DNA from: VHCN01 sp964589935
Lineage (GTDB): Bacteria > Verrucomicrobiota > Verrucomicrobiia > Limisphaerales > VHCN01
Assembly: GCA_964589935.1 (NCBI GenBank)
Contig: CAZPVD010000014.1
Location: forward strand, 29,283-93,282
DNA: 64,000 nt
Reading direction: 5' to 3'
Shown: one piece after another, positions 7,759 to 14,856 of the stretch
How positions within the stretch are numbered: position 1 is the stretch's first letter
Layout of the letters: each line of letters begins with the position of its first letter
Program-made: the position numbers and the translations under genes
Notes under the pieces: model-generated
Told to the model about the DNA's origin: nothing
Database searches by the model: none
The model's input: only the letters and a program-made list of their open reading frames with translations

Positions 7759-9744
7759 CTACACCGCTGCTGCGAGCAGGTGCCGGCGACCGTGCTCGTG
7801 CGGGGCAGCGGAAGGAGGCAGCGTTTCCGGCCGCGAGGACATCGGCAGCAGGCCGCCTTCGCGGTAGAGCGTGATGGACACGTGCTCGTTGCGGCGGATG
7901 CATTCCTTGATCGCGTCGGGGTGCTTCTCGCAGTGCAGCAGCGTCTTCCAAGAGTAAATATGCTTGGGCTTGTGGAAGTCGCTGTTCGCGATGAACGGCA
8001 GGCGCTTCAACCCCACAGGCGCGAAGATGTCGTTGCGGTTCGCGATCTCCCACGCGTCGAGCAGCGGCGCGAACTGGTCCTGATTCTCCCACAAAAACAG
8101 CGTGTTCTTGCCCCACTCGCTCTTGAAAACGTGCGGGTGCGACGCCACGGCCATGCCGCCCTGCGCGTGGATGTGCGCGATGGTTTCCGGCAGGTCGAGC
8201 GACGAGGCGATGGGCGTCTGCAAATCAATGCCGAGCAGGTGCGCGGAGGATTTCTTCGTGAGGCCATCCTTGTTGAACTCGATGCCGGCGAGCAGCAGCA
8301 TCCCGTATTTGCGCCACGCGCGGCGGCGTTCGCGTTGCAGCACGGCGAAGTATTCCTCCAACTGGCTCTCCGCGAGCACGAGGTTGCTTAACTTGCTCAA
8401 CTTGCCGATGAGCCGGCGCGGGTCGGCAAGATGGTCGGTCACGCAAATGCAGTCGAAGCCGCGCGGCCCGTAGAAGTCCACGATCTCCGGCACGGTGAGC
8501 TTGCCGTCGGAATAATTGCTGTGAATGTGAAAATCGCAGAGCAGCGCGCGCCGCGACTGCGCGCCGTCCACGACCGCCGGCGGGGCGGGTGACGAGGCTA
8601 CTTCCAAGGTCGGCGGAGCGAACTTCTTCCAGTCGCCGCAGTCGTTGCATTCTTCGAGCACAAGCTCGGCGATCCGCAACGCGGCCTCGGGTTTGGAGAA
8701 CTTCACGAGGTTCGCTCGCCACTCGCGCCAGAGCCGGCCATTTTTCGCGAAGGCGTCCTCGATGATGCCGGGCACCTCGCGGTTGCGGTCGGCGACCGCG
8801 CCGAGGCCGAGCTGCTGGATAAGCCGCGCGTTGCCCTCCTCCTGGCCGGGGATGATCTGGTTCACGATCATCGGGCAGCGCGCCGCGATGGCCTCCTGCA
8901 CGATGGCGCCGCCGGCCTTGCCGATGATCGCGTGGTGCGCGAGCATCAACGCGGGCATCTCGTTCGTCCAGCCCAGCACCTGCACGCGGTGCGCCTGCTT
9001 TGCGAAGCGCTCCATCAGCTCGGCCTTCAACTCGCCATCGCGCCCGACGGTGACGGTGAGGTGGACGTTCTCTATTTCGGCGAGACGGTCGAGCACTTTG
9101 CCTGCCTTTGTCTTGCCGTGATTGATGACATAAAGCAGGCGGATGGGGCCGTCGTCGTCAAGCAGCGCCGGAGCGAAAGCGGCATTTGCAAACTGCGGGC
9201 TGACCGGAAACCCCAGCGGGCGGATGCGCTCCGGCTCGACGCCCGCGGCGCGCATCACGAGGGCCGTGGGCTGGTTGGCGACAACAAACACATCGCTCGG
9301 CGCGCGGTGCCACGCGGCGTTCACCGAGATGGAGTCCGTCACGACGGTGACGAAGCGGAACGGCTTCTCCGAATGGTCGCGGAAGAGTTCGCGCAGGACG
9401 TGCGCGTAAGCCGGGTAAGTCGAGACCACGCAGTCCGGCTGCGAGACGCGCAGCACGTCGCCGAGCGCGTGGCGCAGGCGCATGAGGCCGCCGATGCCGG
9501 TGTCCGCGAGCGACACGTGATCCAGCATCGCGTAGATGCCGCTCCAGAGTTTGGGCGCGTAGCGCACCACGCTCAGGTGCGCCTGTTTCACGAACGTGTT
9601 GAACCTCCCGTAAGTGCTCTCAAACAAATCGAGCACCTCCACTTGCGCATCGTTGGAAATCAACTCGATGGCGTCCCGCAAATTGCGCGCGGCCGCGTTG
9701 TGGCCTTCGCCGAAACCCGCCGTGAGAATGAGCACCTTTTTCAT
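7759..9744 (-). CDS. Fusion of MGDG/diacylglycerol glycosyltransferase-like domain and PHP phosphoesterase domain
   Basis: A 661-residue protein with two parts. Residues 1 to about 385 resemble MGDG synthase and processive diacylglycerol glucosyltransferases: the start ILTAGFGEGHNAAARNL, an MGDG-synthase-like N-terminal region, and the donor-site stretch IIGKAGGAIVQEAIAARCPMI. Residues from about 400 form a PHP domain with all metal-binding motifs: FHIHSNYSDG, VTDH, AGIEFNKDG, ASHPH and NSDFH. The first part would glycosylate diacylglycerol using a UDP-sugar; the second would hydrolyse a phosphoester of unknown identity. Its setting between the pst operon, olsBA and phoBR suggests glycolipid synthesis in phosphate starvation. 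Both domain calls are firm; their coupling is inference. Confidence 0.82.
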   Translation of the reverse strand: MKKVLILTAGFGEGHNAAARNLRDAIELISNDAQVEVLDLFESTYGRFNTFVKQAHLSVVRYAPKLWSGIYAMLDHVSLADTGIGGLMRLRHALGDVLRVSQPDCVVSTYPAYAHVLRELFRDHSEKPFRFVTVVTDSISVNAAWHRAPSDVFVVANQPTALVMRAAGVEPERIRPLGFPVSPQFANAAFAPALLDDDGPIRLLYVINHGKTKAGKVLDRLAEIENVHLTVTVGRDGELKAELMERFAKQAHRVQVLGWTNEMPALMLAHHAIIGKAGGAIVQEAIAARCPMIVNQIIPGQEEGNARLIQQLGLGAVADRNREVPGIIEDAFAKNGRLWREWRANLVKFSKPEAALRIAELVLEECNDCGDWKKFAPPTLEVASSPAPPAVVDGAQSRRALLCDFHIHSNYSDGKLTVPEIVDFYGPRGFDCICVTDHLADPRRLIGKLSKLSNLVLAESQLEEYFAVLQRERRRAWRKYGMLLLAGIEFNKDGLTKKSSAHLLGIDLQTPIASSLDLPETIAHIHAQGGMAVASHPHVFKSEWGKNTLFLWENQDQFAPLLDAWEIANRNDIFAPVGLKRLPFIANSDFHKPKHIYSWKTLLHCEKHPDAIKECIRRNEHVSITLYREGGLLPMSSRPETLPPSAAPHEHGRRHLLAAAV

Positions 9745-9768
9745 GGGACGTTTTCTTTTTAACGTCCC
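9745..9768 (-). promoter_or_regulatory. Stem-loop abutting the start codon of the glycosyltransferase-PHP gene
   Basis: GGGACGTT and AACGTCCC form a perfect 8-bp stem with an 8-nt loop (AAAAAGAA on the mRNA). The 3' arm ends directly before the ATG. A hairpin in this place would limit ribosome access unless melted, so translational control is possible. No Shine-Dalgarno is otherwise visible. Confidence 0.45.
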
Positions 9769-9777
9769 CGGTGTTCG

Positions 9778-9794
9778 TGACGCCTTCGGGACAA
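9778..9794 (-). promoter_or_regulatory. Degenerate Pho-box-like repeat before the glycosyltransferase-PHP gene
   Basis: TGACGC-CTTCG-GGACAA on the plus strand shows two imperfect TGACRG half sites exactly 11 bp apart, 34 bp upstream of the start codon. Each half differs by one base from a half site of the porin-operon box (TGACGG, TGACAA). This is a weak call, supported by period and context. Confidence 0.35.
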
Positions 9795-9842
9795 AGGCGC
9801 AACGATCGCGTGAATTCGCAGCGTGCCGCGCCGCCGCAATGT

Positions 9843-10268
9843 TCAGTTGGCCGCCGCCAACACTGGCGGTTCCGTCGTGGAAACAGGCGTCGGGGCAGGG
9901 GCGGACGGCTTCACCACTGGAGCCGTCTTGGCATTCACGGGCCTGGCGGGTTTCTTTGCGACGGCCTTCTTCTTCGCTTTGGGCTTGCTCTTCTTTTGCG
10001 CTTTGGCAAGCGCCTTTTGAGCCTTGGCGGCGCGCTTGGCGGCCTTGTTGAACGCCTCTCCTGCCGCCGCGGCCTCGGCCCGCGCGTCGCGGGCGGATTG
10101 CTTGGCGGCCTTGGCCGCCTTGCGGACGGTTTTCAGAACCATCTTTGCTTGCACTGCTTTTTCAACTGCGGCTGCCGCCTTCGCTTCCGCCGCATGAAGT
10201 TTCTTCTCCGCGTCCTGCGCTGCTTTGCGAGTGACACCGACGGCCTTGGTTAGTTTGGCAATTTTCAT
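9843..10268 (-). CDS. Histone H1-like Lys/Ala-rich protein
   Basis: About 141 residues from the ATG at 10268; a TTG at 10313 would add 15 residues. The N-terminal two thirds are a long Ala/Lys-rich helix (KKLHAAEAKAAAAVEKAVQAK, KAAKRAAKAQKALAKAQKK). The tail is Lys/Pro/Ala-rich, with KPKAKKKAVAKKPARPVNAK. This composition is like the H1-type nucleoid proteins (AlgP/HctB-like) of several bacterial phyla, which bind DNA through the basic tail. Composition alone does not prove DNA binding. It is divergent from olsB, and the gap of about 300 bp may hold both promoters. Confidence 0.6.
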   Translation of the reverse strand: MKIAKLTKAVGVTRKAAQDAEKKLHAAEAKAAAAVEKAVQAKMVLKTVRKAAKAAKQSARDARAEAAAAGEAFNKAAKRAAKAQKALAKAQKKSKPKAKKKAVAKKPARPVNAKTAPVVKPSAPAPTPVSTTEPPVLAAAN

Positions 10269-10585
10269 TTGGTTGGACACGCCCGCGGCCATCGCACGAT
10301 GCGCGACCTTCAAGGCAGTTTCCCATTTGTGCTACCCCAGAAGCCAAAACTGTCAACCGACATTTGTGTAACATTTTTTCAAATCCCGCGCCACGCCGGT
10401 TCCGAAACACTCCCGTCACGGCGATTTCGCAATTGTCACCTGTCCATCTGAATCATCGCTCAGGTAAAGGTAGGGCGTTGTGACAGTTCGCCGTTCATTC
10501 GCGCGGCTGGGCATCGCTTTTGGCAATGCCCGCTCAAAACTTCCGATTCACGCCCTGCGCCAAATCGCTGGCAGTTTCCGCTCCC

Positions 10586-11377
10586 ATGAATGCCACCACT
10601 CGCTCTCCTCATGAACTAAACCTCGGTGCGCGCGTGCTCGCGCGTGCGGACGCCGCGGGCCGGTATCAGGCCCGGCTTGCACGCAGCCGCGACGAAGTGC
10701 GCGCCGCGCAGACGCTGCGCTTTCTGGTCTTCAACGTCGAACTCAACGAAGGCCTGGAGCAATCCTACGCCACCTGTCGCGACGCTGATCCGTTCGACGA
10801 CGTGTGCGACCACCTCATCGTCACGGACACGCGCACGGGTGACGTTGTCGGCACTTACCGCCTGCAAACCGGCGCGATGGCGGCAGCGAACCGCGGCTAC
10901 TACAGCGCGGGCGAATTTGATTTCGCGCCCTTCGAGCCGATGCGCCCGCAACTGATCGAACTCGGCCGCGCGTGCGTCCACAGCCAGCACCGCAACCTCG
11001 CCGTGCTCGGCCTTCTTTGGAAAGGCATCGCCGCCTACGCGCGTGAACGCGGCGGACGCTGGCTTGTGGGATGCAGCTCGTTGTCCACGCTCGACCCGGC
11101 CGTCGGAGCCGCAGCCTGGTCGCAACTCATGCGCAAGCATCTCGCGCCTGAACCGTGGCGGACGCTGCCACTGCCGGAACTGCGCTGTCCGCTGGACAAA
11201 ATACAGGAACAACCCGTTCACGTGCCGAAACTGCTCTCCGCGTATTTGTCGCTTGGCGCGACGATTTGCGGCCCGCCGGCGGTGGATCGCGAGTTCAAGA
11301 CGATTGATTTCCTGACGCTGCTCGATCTGGACGCGCTGCCCGAAAGCGCCGCGCGGCGCGTCCTCGGCGCGGCGTGA
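10586..11377 (+). CDS. olsB: OlsB-like N-acyltransferase (ornithine lipid synthesis, first step)
   Basis: About 263 residues from the ATG at 10586; starts at 10526 (ATG) and 10520 (TTG) are also possible. The protein belongs to the GNAT-like family that includes OlsB: VRAAQTLRFLVFNVELNEG, then DVCDHLIVTDTRTGDVVGTYRL, then ELGRACVHSQHRNLAVLGLLWKGIAAYA, with Arg-Ala-Cys-Val in the active region. OlsB transfers a 3-hydroxyacyl chain from ACP to ornithine, giving lyso-ornithine lipid. The next gene, 8 bp away, is an OlsA-like O-acyltransferase, which supports the call. Autoinducer-synthase relatives share the fold, so substrate is inferred from the pairing. Confidence 0.75.
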   Translation: MNATTRSPHELNLGARVLARADAAGRYQARLARSRDEVRAAQTLRFLVFNVELNEGLEQSYATCRDADPFDDVCDHLIVTDTRTGDVVGTYRLQTGAMAAANRGYYSAGEFDFAPFEPMRPQLIELGRACVHSQHRNLAVLGLLWKGIAAYARERGGRWLVGCSSLSTLDPAVGAAAWSQLMRKHLAPEPWRTLPLPELRCPLDKIQEQPVHVPKLLSAYLSLGATICGPPAVDREFKTIDFLTLLDLDALPESAARRVLGAA

Positions 11378-11385
11378 ACTGAAAT

Positions 11386-12204
11386 ATGAACCTCCTTGCC
11401 ATTCTTCGCGCAGCGCTGCGGCTCGCGGGCTTTCTCGCGGTTGCCGTTGCTGCGCTTGCGGATTTTATTTTGCGCCGCTGCGGACGCGGTGTCTCGGCGC
11501 GGGCCGCGTGGCAGCAGACTTGGGCGCGCCGTTTTCTTCAGGTGTTGAACGTCGAGGTGGAGTTGCGCGGCGCACTGCCTGAAAGCGGCGTGCTTGTCGC
11601 AAACCATCTCAGCTACCTCGACATCGCGGCGCTCGCTCTCGCGTGTCCGATGGCGTTCGTCGCCAAGGCTGAGGTGCGTCATTGGCCGCTGCTGGGCTGG
11701 CTCGCGCGGTGTGGTGGCGCGCTGTTTGTGGATCGGGAACGGCGTTCTGACATTGCGCGGCTTGCGCCGCATTTCGCGCCTGTGGTGCATTCCGGGGTGG
11801 TGCTTGCGATTTTTCCCGAAGGCACCAGCACCGGCGGCGACCGGGTGCTGCCGTTCCACTCCTCGCTGCTTGCGCCCGCAGCGGAGCACGGCTGGCCCGT
11901 CACGCCCGGGTGGATCGGCTACGAACTGGAGGACGGCTCCGTGGCCGATGAAGTCTGCTACTGGCGCGACATGACGTTCGCGACGCACTTTTTGAACCTG
12001 CTCACGAAGCGCCGCATCCGCGGCGTGGTCGCGTTCGGCGAGCCGTTGCGGAACACGGATCGCAAAGAGCTTGCCCGCGACCTTCACGCCGCCGTCTGCT
12101 TCCTGCGCGAGCGGCATCAGCATTTCCCGATGAAAACAACTTGCTCCCCGAATGAATTGGACCGGCCTCGCGCGCCGCGCCCATGTCCGGTCGAAACGCG
12201 CTAA
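11386..12204 (+). CDS. olsA: OlsA/PlsC-like lysophospholipid acyltransferase
   Basis: A 272-residue membrane-associated acyltransferase. The HX4D catalytic motif is in NHLSYLD (His74, Asp79), and the acceptor motif FPEGTSTGG is at 143-151; an N-terminal hydrophobic segment anchors it. It would esterify the hydroxyl of lyso-ornithine lipid (OlsA) or acylate lysophosphatidate (PlsC). Direct coupling to olsB favours OlsA. Ornithine lipids contain no phosphorus and replace phospholipids in phosphate starvation in several bacteria. Its 3' end overlaps the convergent receiver gene by 4 bp. Confidence 0.78.
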   Translation: MNLLAILRAALRLAGFLAVAVAALADFILRRCGRGVSARAAWQQTWARRFLQVLNVEVELRGALPESGVLVANHLSYLDIAALALACPMAFVAKAEVRHWPLLGWLARCGGALFVDRERRSDIARLAPHFAPVVHSGVVLAIFPEGTSTGGDRVLPFHSSLLAPAAEHGWPVTPGWIGYELEDGSVADEVCYWRDMTFATHFLNLLTKRRIRGVVAFGEPLRNTDRKELARDLHAAVCFLRERHQHFPMKTTCSPNELDRPRAPRPCPVETR

Positions 12205-12623
12205 GACAAGACGGATGGGGACACTTTCGCCGATTTTTTCGAAGTTACCTTGGTGTTCCGGTCGAGCACGTTGTTGACGCGCAGCACGAGTTCGCGCGGG
12301 CTGAAGGGCTTGATGACGTAATCCGCCGCGCCGAGTTCGAGGCCGAGGATGCGCGACTGCTCGTTGGACCAGGCTGTGACGATGATGATCGGGATGTGCG
12401 CGGTCGCGGGTGTCTGGCGCAGGAATTCGCACACCGTCAGCCCGTCCATCTCCGGCAGCATGAGGTCCAGCAGGATGAGGTCGGGCAAAAACCGCTGCGC
12501 GATCTTCACCGCAGCGGTCCCAGTTGAGGCGTCGAGCACGCGATAACCAGCCTCGCGGAGATTGAAATTGATCAACTCGACGATGTCGGCCTCGTCGTCC
12601 ACGGTCAGAATTGTTTTCTTCAT
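12201..12623 (-). CDS. Receiver-only response regulator, PhoB-like without DNA-binding domain
   Basis: A 140-residue protein that is only a receiver domain plus a Lys/Ser-rich tail. The acidic pair is D9/D10, the phosphoacceptor Asp53 (LILLDLMLPEMDG), switch Thr83 and Lys105 (IKPFSP). The stretch GLELGAADYVIKPFSPRELVLRVNNVL is nearly the same as in the neighbouring PhoB, which suggests duplication and loss of the output domain. It is last in the phoB-phoR-receiver run, 112 bp after phoR. It may draw phosphate from PhoR or signal by protein contact; no target is visible. Confidence 0.82.
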   Translation of the reverse strand: MKKTILTVDDEADIVELINFNLREAGYRVLDASTGTAAVKIAQRFLPDLILLDLMLPEMDGLTVCEFLRQTPATAHIPIIIVTAWSNEQSRILGLELGAADYVIKPFSPRELVLRVNNVLDRNTKVTSKKSAKVSPSVLS

Positions 12624-12735
12624 GCAGCGGTGAACTTGCGCGCCTTGCGTGACGCAGGAATGGCGAAGAGGTGAATTCCGTGCGACGGGTGCGCGTGTGT
12701 CCCGTGAAGAATTGAAACGCTTGAGTCGCGCTCTC

Positions 12736-13911
12736 TCAGGCCGTCGGCAGCGTGAAGAAGAACGTGCTGCCGCGGTCCAGCTCGCTCTCGACGCGCACCG
12801 TGCCGCCGTGCGACTGCACGATGTGCTTCACAATCGCAAGGCCGAGGCCCGTGCCGCCCTGCTCGCGCGAGCGGGCCTTGTCCACGCGAAAAAACCGCTC
12901 AAAAACGCGCTCTCTCGCGTCGGCCGGAATGCCCGGCCCGTCGTCGCGCACAAAAACCTCTACGAACCCGTCGCGCGGCGGCGAAGCGCCGACGATGACC
13001 GCGCCGTTGTTGCGACCGTATTTAATCGCGTTGTCCAAGAGGTTTGAAAAAACCTGGTCGAGCCGGTCGGCGTCGGCGTTCGCGCCCAATTCAGCGGGAA
13101 TTTCATTCCGCAGCGTGACGGACCTTTCCGCGGCGCGGCGCTGCAAATCATCGAGCACGCGCTGCGCAGCGTCGCGCAGCGCGACGCGGTGGAGGTTCAG
13201 CACGGCCTGACCTGATTCGAGATTCGAGACGGTGAGCAAGTCCTCGATGAGAAACGCGAGGCGGTCAGTGTGCTTCTCGATTTTTTCAAGAAATCGCGTC
13301 GCCGTGGCGGGATCGTTCTTCGCGCCGTCCTGAAGCGTTTCGACGAAGCCCTTGATGAGCGAAAGCGGTGTGCGCAGCTCGTGGCTGACGTTGGCGACGA
13401 AATCGCGCCGCGTGTTTTCGAGTTGTTTGAGGCGCGTGATGTCGTGAAAAACAAGGATCGTGCCCTGCGGCTGGTGATCGCGGTCGAGCCACGCGGTGGC
13501 GTTGACGTGCAGCGCGCGCGGCTCCGAGCCGGGCGATTCGAGTTCGACGCCCTGCACCTGTCCCTCGGCGGCGGTGCGGCTCACGAGCGCCTGGAGTGCG
13601 GGCCAGCGGATGGCTTCAAGCAGCGCGCGGCCGCGCGGGTCATCGGGCAGCGCGAGCAGGCTGCGGAGGGAATCATTCACCAACTGCACGCGTCCGTCGG
13701 CGTCGAGCAGCAGCACGCCTTCGACCATGCTGTTGAAGAGCGCCTGCTGCTGCGCGCGTGTCTCGGCCACGAGCTGCTCGTGCTCGCGCAAGGCTTGCGC
13801 GGTGAAGTCCGCCTTCGCCTGCTCGCGCTGGGCGCGCAGCCGGCGCGAATGCCACCAGAAATCCAGCAGCACCAGCGCGATGAGCGCGGCGAAGATGAGG
13901 ACGGGCCACAT
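12736..13911 (-). CDS. phoR: PhoR-type sensor histidine kinase
   Basis: A 391-residue kinase. One N-terminal membrane helix (about residues 3-20) is followed by a short linker and a PAS domain (about 55-160). The dimerisation/phosphoacceptor domain has His177 in FVANVSHELRTPLSLIKGF. The ATPase domain carries the N box NLLDNAIKYG, G1 box DDGPGIP and G2 box GGTGLGLAIV. A single membrane helix plus a PAS domain and no large periplasmic sensor match PhoR, which reads phosphate status through PhoU/Pst. It is downstream of phoB; the gap has inverted clusters of the heptanucleotide repeat. Confidence 0.9.
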   Translation of the reverse strand: MWPVLIFAALIALVLLDFWWHSRRLRAQREQAKADFTAQALREHEQLVAETRAQQQALFNSMVEGVLLLDADGRVQLVNDSLRSLLALPDDPRGRALLEAIRWPALQALVSRTAAEGQVQGVELESPGSEPRALHVNATAWLDRDHQPQGTILVFHDITRLKQLENTRRDFVANVSHELRTPLSLIKGFVETLQDGAKNDPATATRFLEKIEKHTDRLAFLIEDLLTVSNLESGQAVLNLHRVALRDAAQRVLDDLQRRAAERSVTLRNEIPAELGANADADRLDQVFSNLLDNAIKYGRNNGAVIVGASPPRDGFVEVFVRDDGPGIPADARERVFERFFRVDKARSREQGGTGLGLAIVKHIVQSHGGTVRVESELDRGSTFFFTLPTA

Positions 13912-13918
13912 GGGTTAG

Positions 13919-14000
13919 TTCAAGGTTTCGGGTTCAAAGTTCAAAGTCCGTTGCCTTGAGCGGCGGAACATTGAACCTTGAACCTCCAACTTTGAACTTA
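13919..14000. repeat. Inverted pair of heptanucleotide TTCAAAG/TTGAACC repeat clusters
   Basis: Plus-strand GGTTCAAAGTTCAAAG (about 13933-13948) faces TTGAACCTTGAACC and CTTTGAACTT (about 13974-13999). The two clusters are partly complementary and could pair in the phoB-phoR mRNA. They belong to the same dispersed family found at 1270-1300, 3059-3098, 17340-17366, 28461-28500 and 39883-39916. Confidence 0.7.
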
Positions 14001-14678
14001 TTTCTCGACGAAGCGGTAGCCCACGCCGCGGACGGTTTCGAGGTAATCGGACGCCGGGCCGAGTTTTTCGCGCAGGCGCTTCATGTGCGTGTCCACGGTG
14101 CGCGTGTCAATGGCGGCGTCATATTCCCACACGTCGCGCAAAAGCGAGTCGCGCGACTGCACGCGGCCGCGACGCTGGGCGAGCAGGTTGAGAAGCTTGA
14201 ATTCAGTCGCCGTCAGATCGGCTGGCTTGCCCTTCACCGTGACGACATGGCGCGGCAGGTCAATGACGAGGCAGCCGTGGCGGATGTGTTCGGCGGTCGT
14301 CTCGGGCGCGCGACCGCGGCGGATGAGGCCCTTGACGCGGAGCACGAGTTCGCGCGGGCTGAACGGCTTGGTCACGTAATCGTCCGCGCCGAGTTCGAGG
14401 CCGAGCACGCGGTCAATTTCCGCGGCCTTCGCAGTGAGCATGAGGATGGGCACGTTTGCCGTGGCGGGATCGCGGCGGAGCTGCTTGCACACTTCAAGGC
14501 CGTCGAGTTCCGGCAGCATCACGTCGAGCACGATGGCGTCGGGCTTGTGCGCGCGGGCCTTGCGAAGCGCCTCGGCGCCGTCGCCGGCGGCGGCGACATC
14601 GAAGCCCGCGCCCTTGAGATTGAACTCAATCAGCTCGACGGCGTCCGGTTCATCATCCACCACAAGAATGCGCGGCAT
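13998..14678 (-). CDS. phoB: PhoB-type response regulator
   Basis: The ATG at 14678 (MPRILVVDDEPDAVE) is the natural start; the frame runs further upstream through the promoter region. Receiver domain: phosphoacceptor Asp52 (AIVLDVMLPELDG) and Lys in TKPFSPRELVLR. The C-terminal OmpR/PhoB winged helix ends with the recognition region TVDTHMKRLREKLG...VRGVGYRF. About 226 residues. It should activate the Pho regulon, including, by the sites found, its own operon and the porin-pst operon. Confidence 0.93.
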   Translation of the reverse strand: MPRILVVDDEPDAVELIEFNLKGAGFDVAAAGDGAEALRKARAHKPDAIVLDVMLPELDGLEVCKQLRRDPATANVPILMLTAKAAEIDRVLGLELGADDYVTKPFSPRELVLRVKGLIRRGRAPETTAEHIRHGCLVIDLPRHVVTVKGKPADLTATEFKLLNLLAQRRGRVQSRDSLLRDVWEYDAAIDTRTVDTHMKRLREKLGPASDYLETVRGVGYRFVEK

Positions 14679-14717
14679 ACGGTGCCCGTGGATAACACGG
14701 CGGTTTTGTGGCGGCAA

Positions 14718-14756
14718 TGACAGGCTGGTGACGAGCGTGTGACAGTTGCGTGACGG
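14718..14756 (-). promoter_or_regulatory. phoB: Two tandem Pho boxes (four half sites) upstream of phoB
   Basis: Plus-strand half sites are TGACAG at 14718, TGACGA at 14729, TGACAG at 14740 and TGACGG at 14751, i.e. four copies on an exact 11-bp period. In the direction of phoB they read as CTGTCA-type repeats. The nearest half site lies 40 bp from the phoB start codon. This is the arrangement expected for autoregulation by PhoB dimers bound side by side. Confidence 0.75.
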
Positions 14757-14773
14757 TCGGAAGCGATGAAACG

Positions 14774-14823
14774 AAAAAAACGCGCTGCCGGGCGGCACAC
14801 AAATTTTCGCGCCCGGCAGCGCG
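14774..14823 (-). terminator. Rho-independent terminator of the three-repeat secreted protein gene
   Basis: CGCGCTGCCGGGCG (14781-14794) and CGCCCGGCAGCGCG (14810-14823) form a perfect 14-bp stem. On the minus strand it is followed by a run of seven U. It lies 34 bp past the stop codon of the 14857-17337 gene. Confidence 0.92.
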
Positions 14824-14856
14824 CGCCAGTCCACACGGACTGGACAAAGTATCCGC

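Noticed and set aside
10411..10497. Pho box upstream of olsB
   Set aside because: CCGTCA, TTGTCA, CTGTCC and TGACAG occur here, but their spacings are 20, 7 and 41 bp, and no two are on the 11-bp period.
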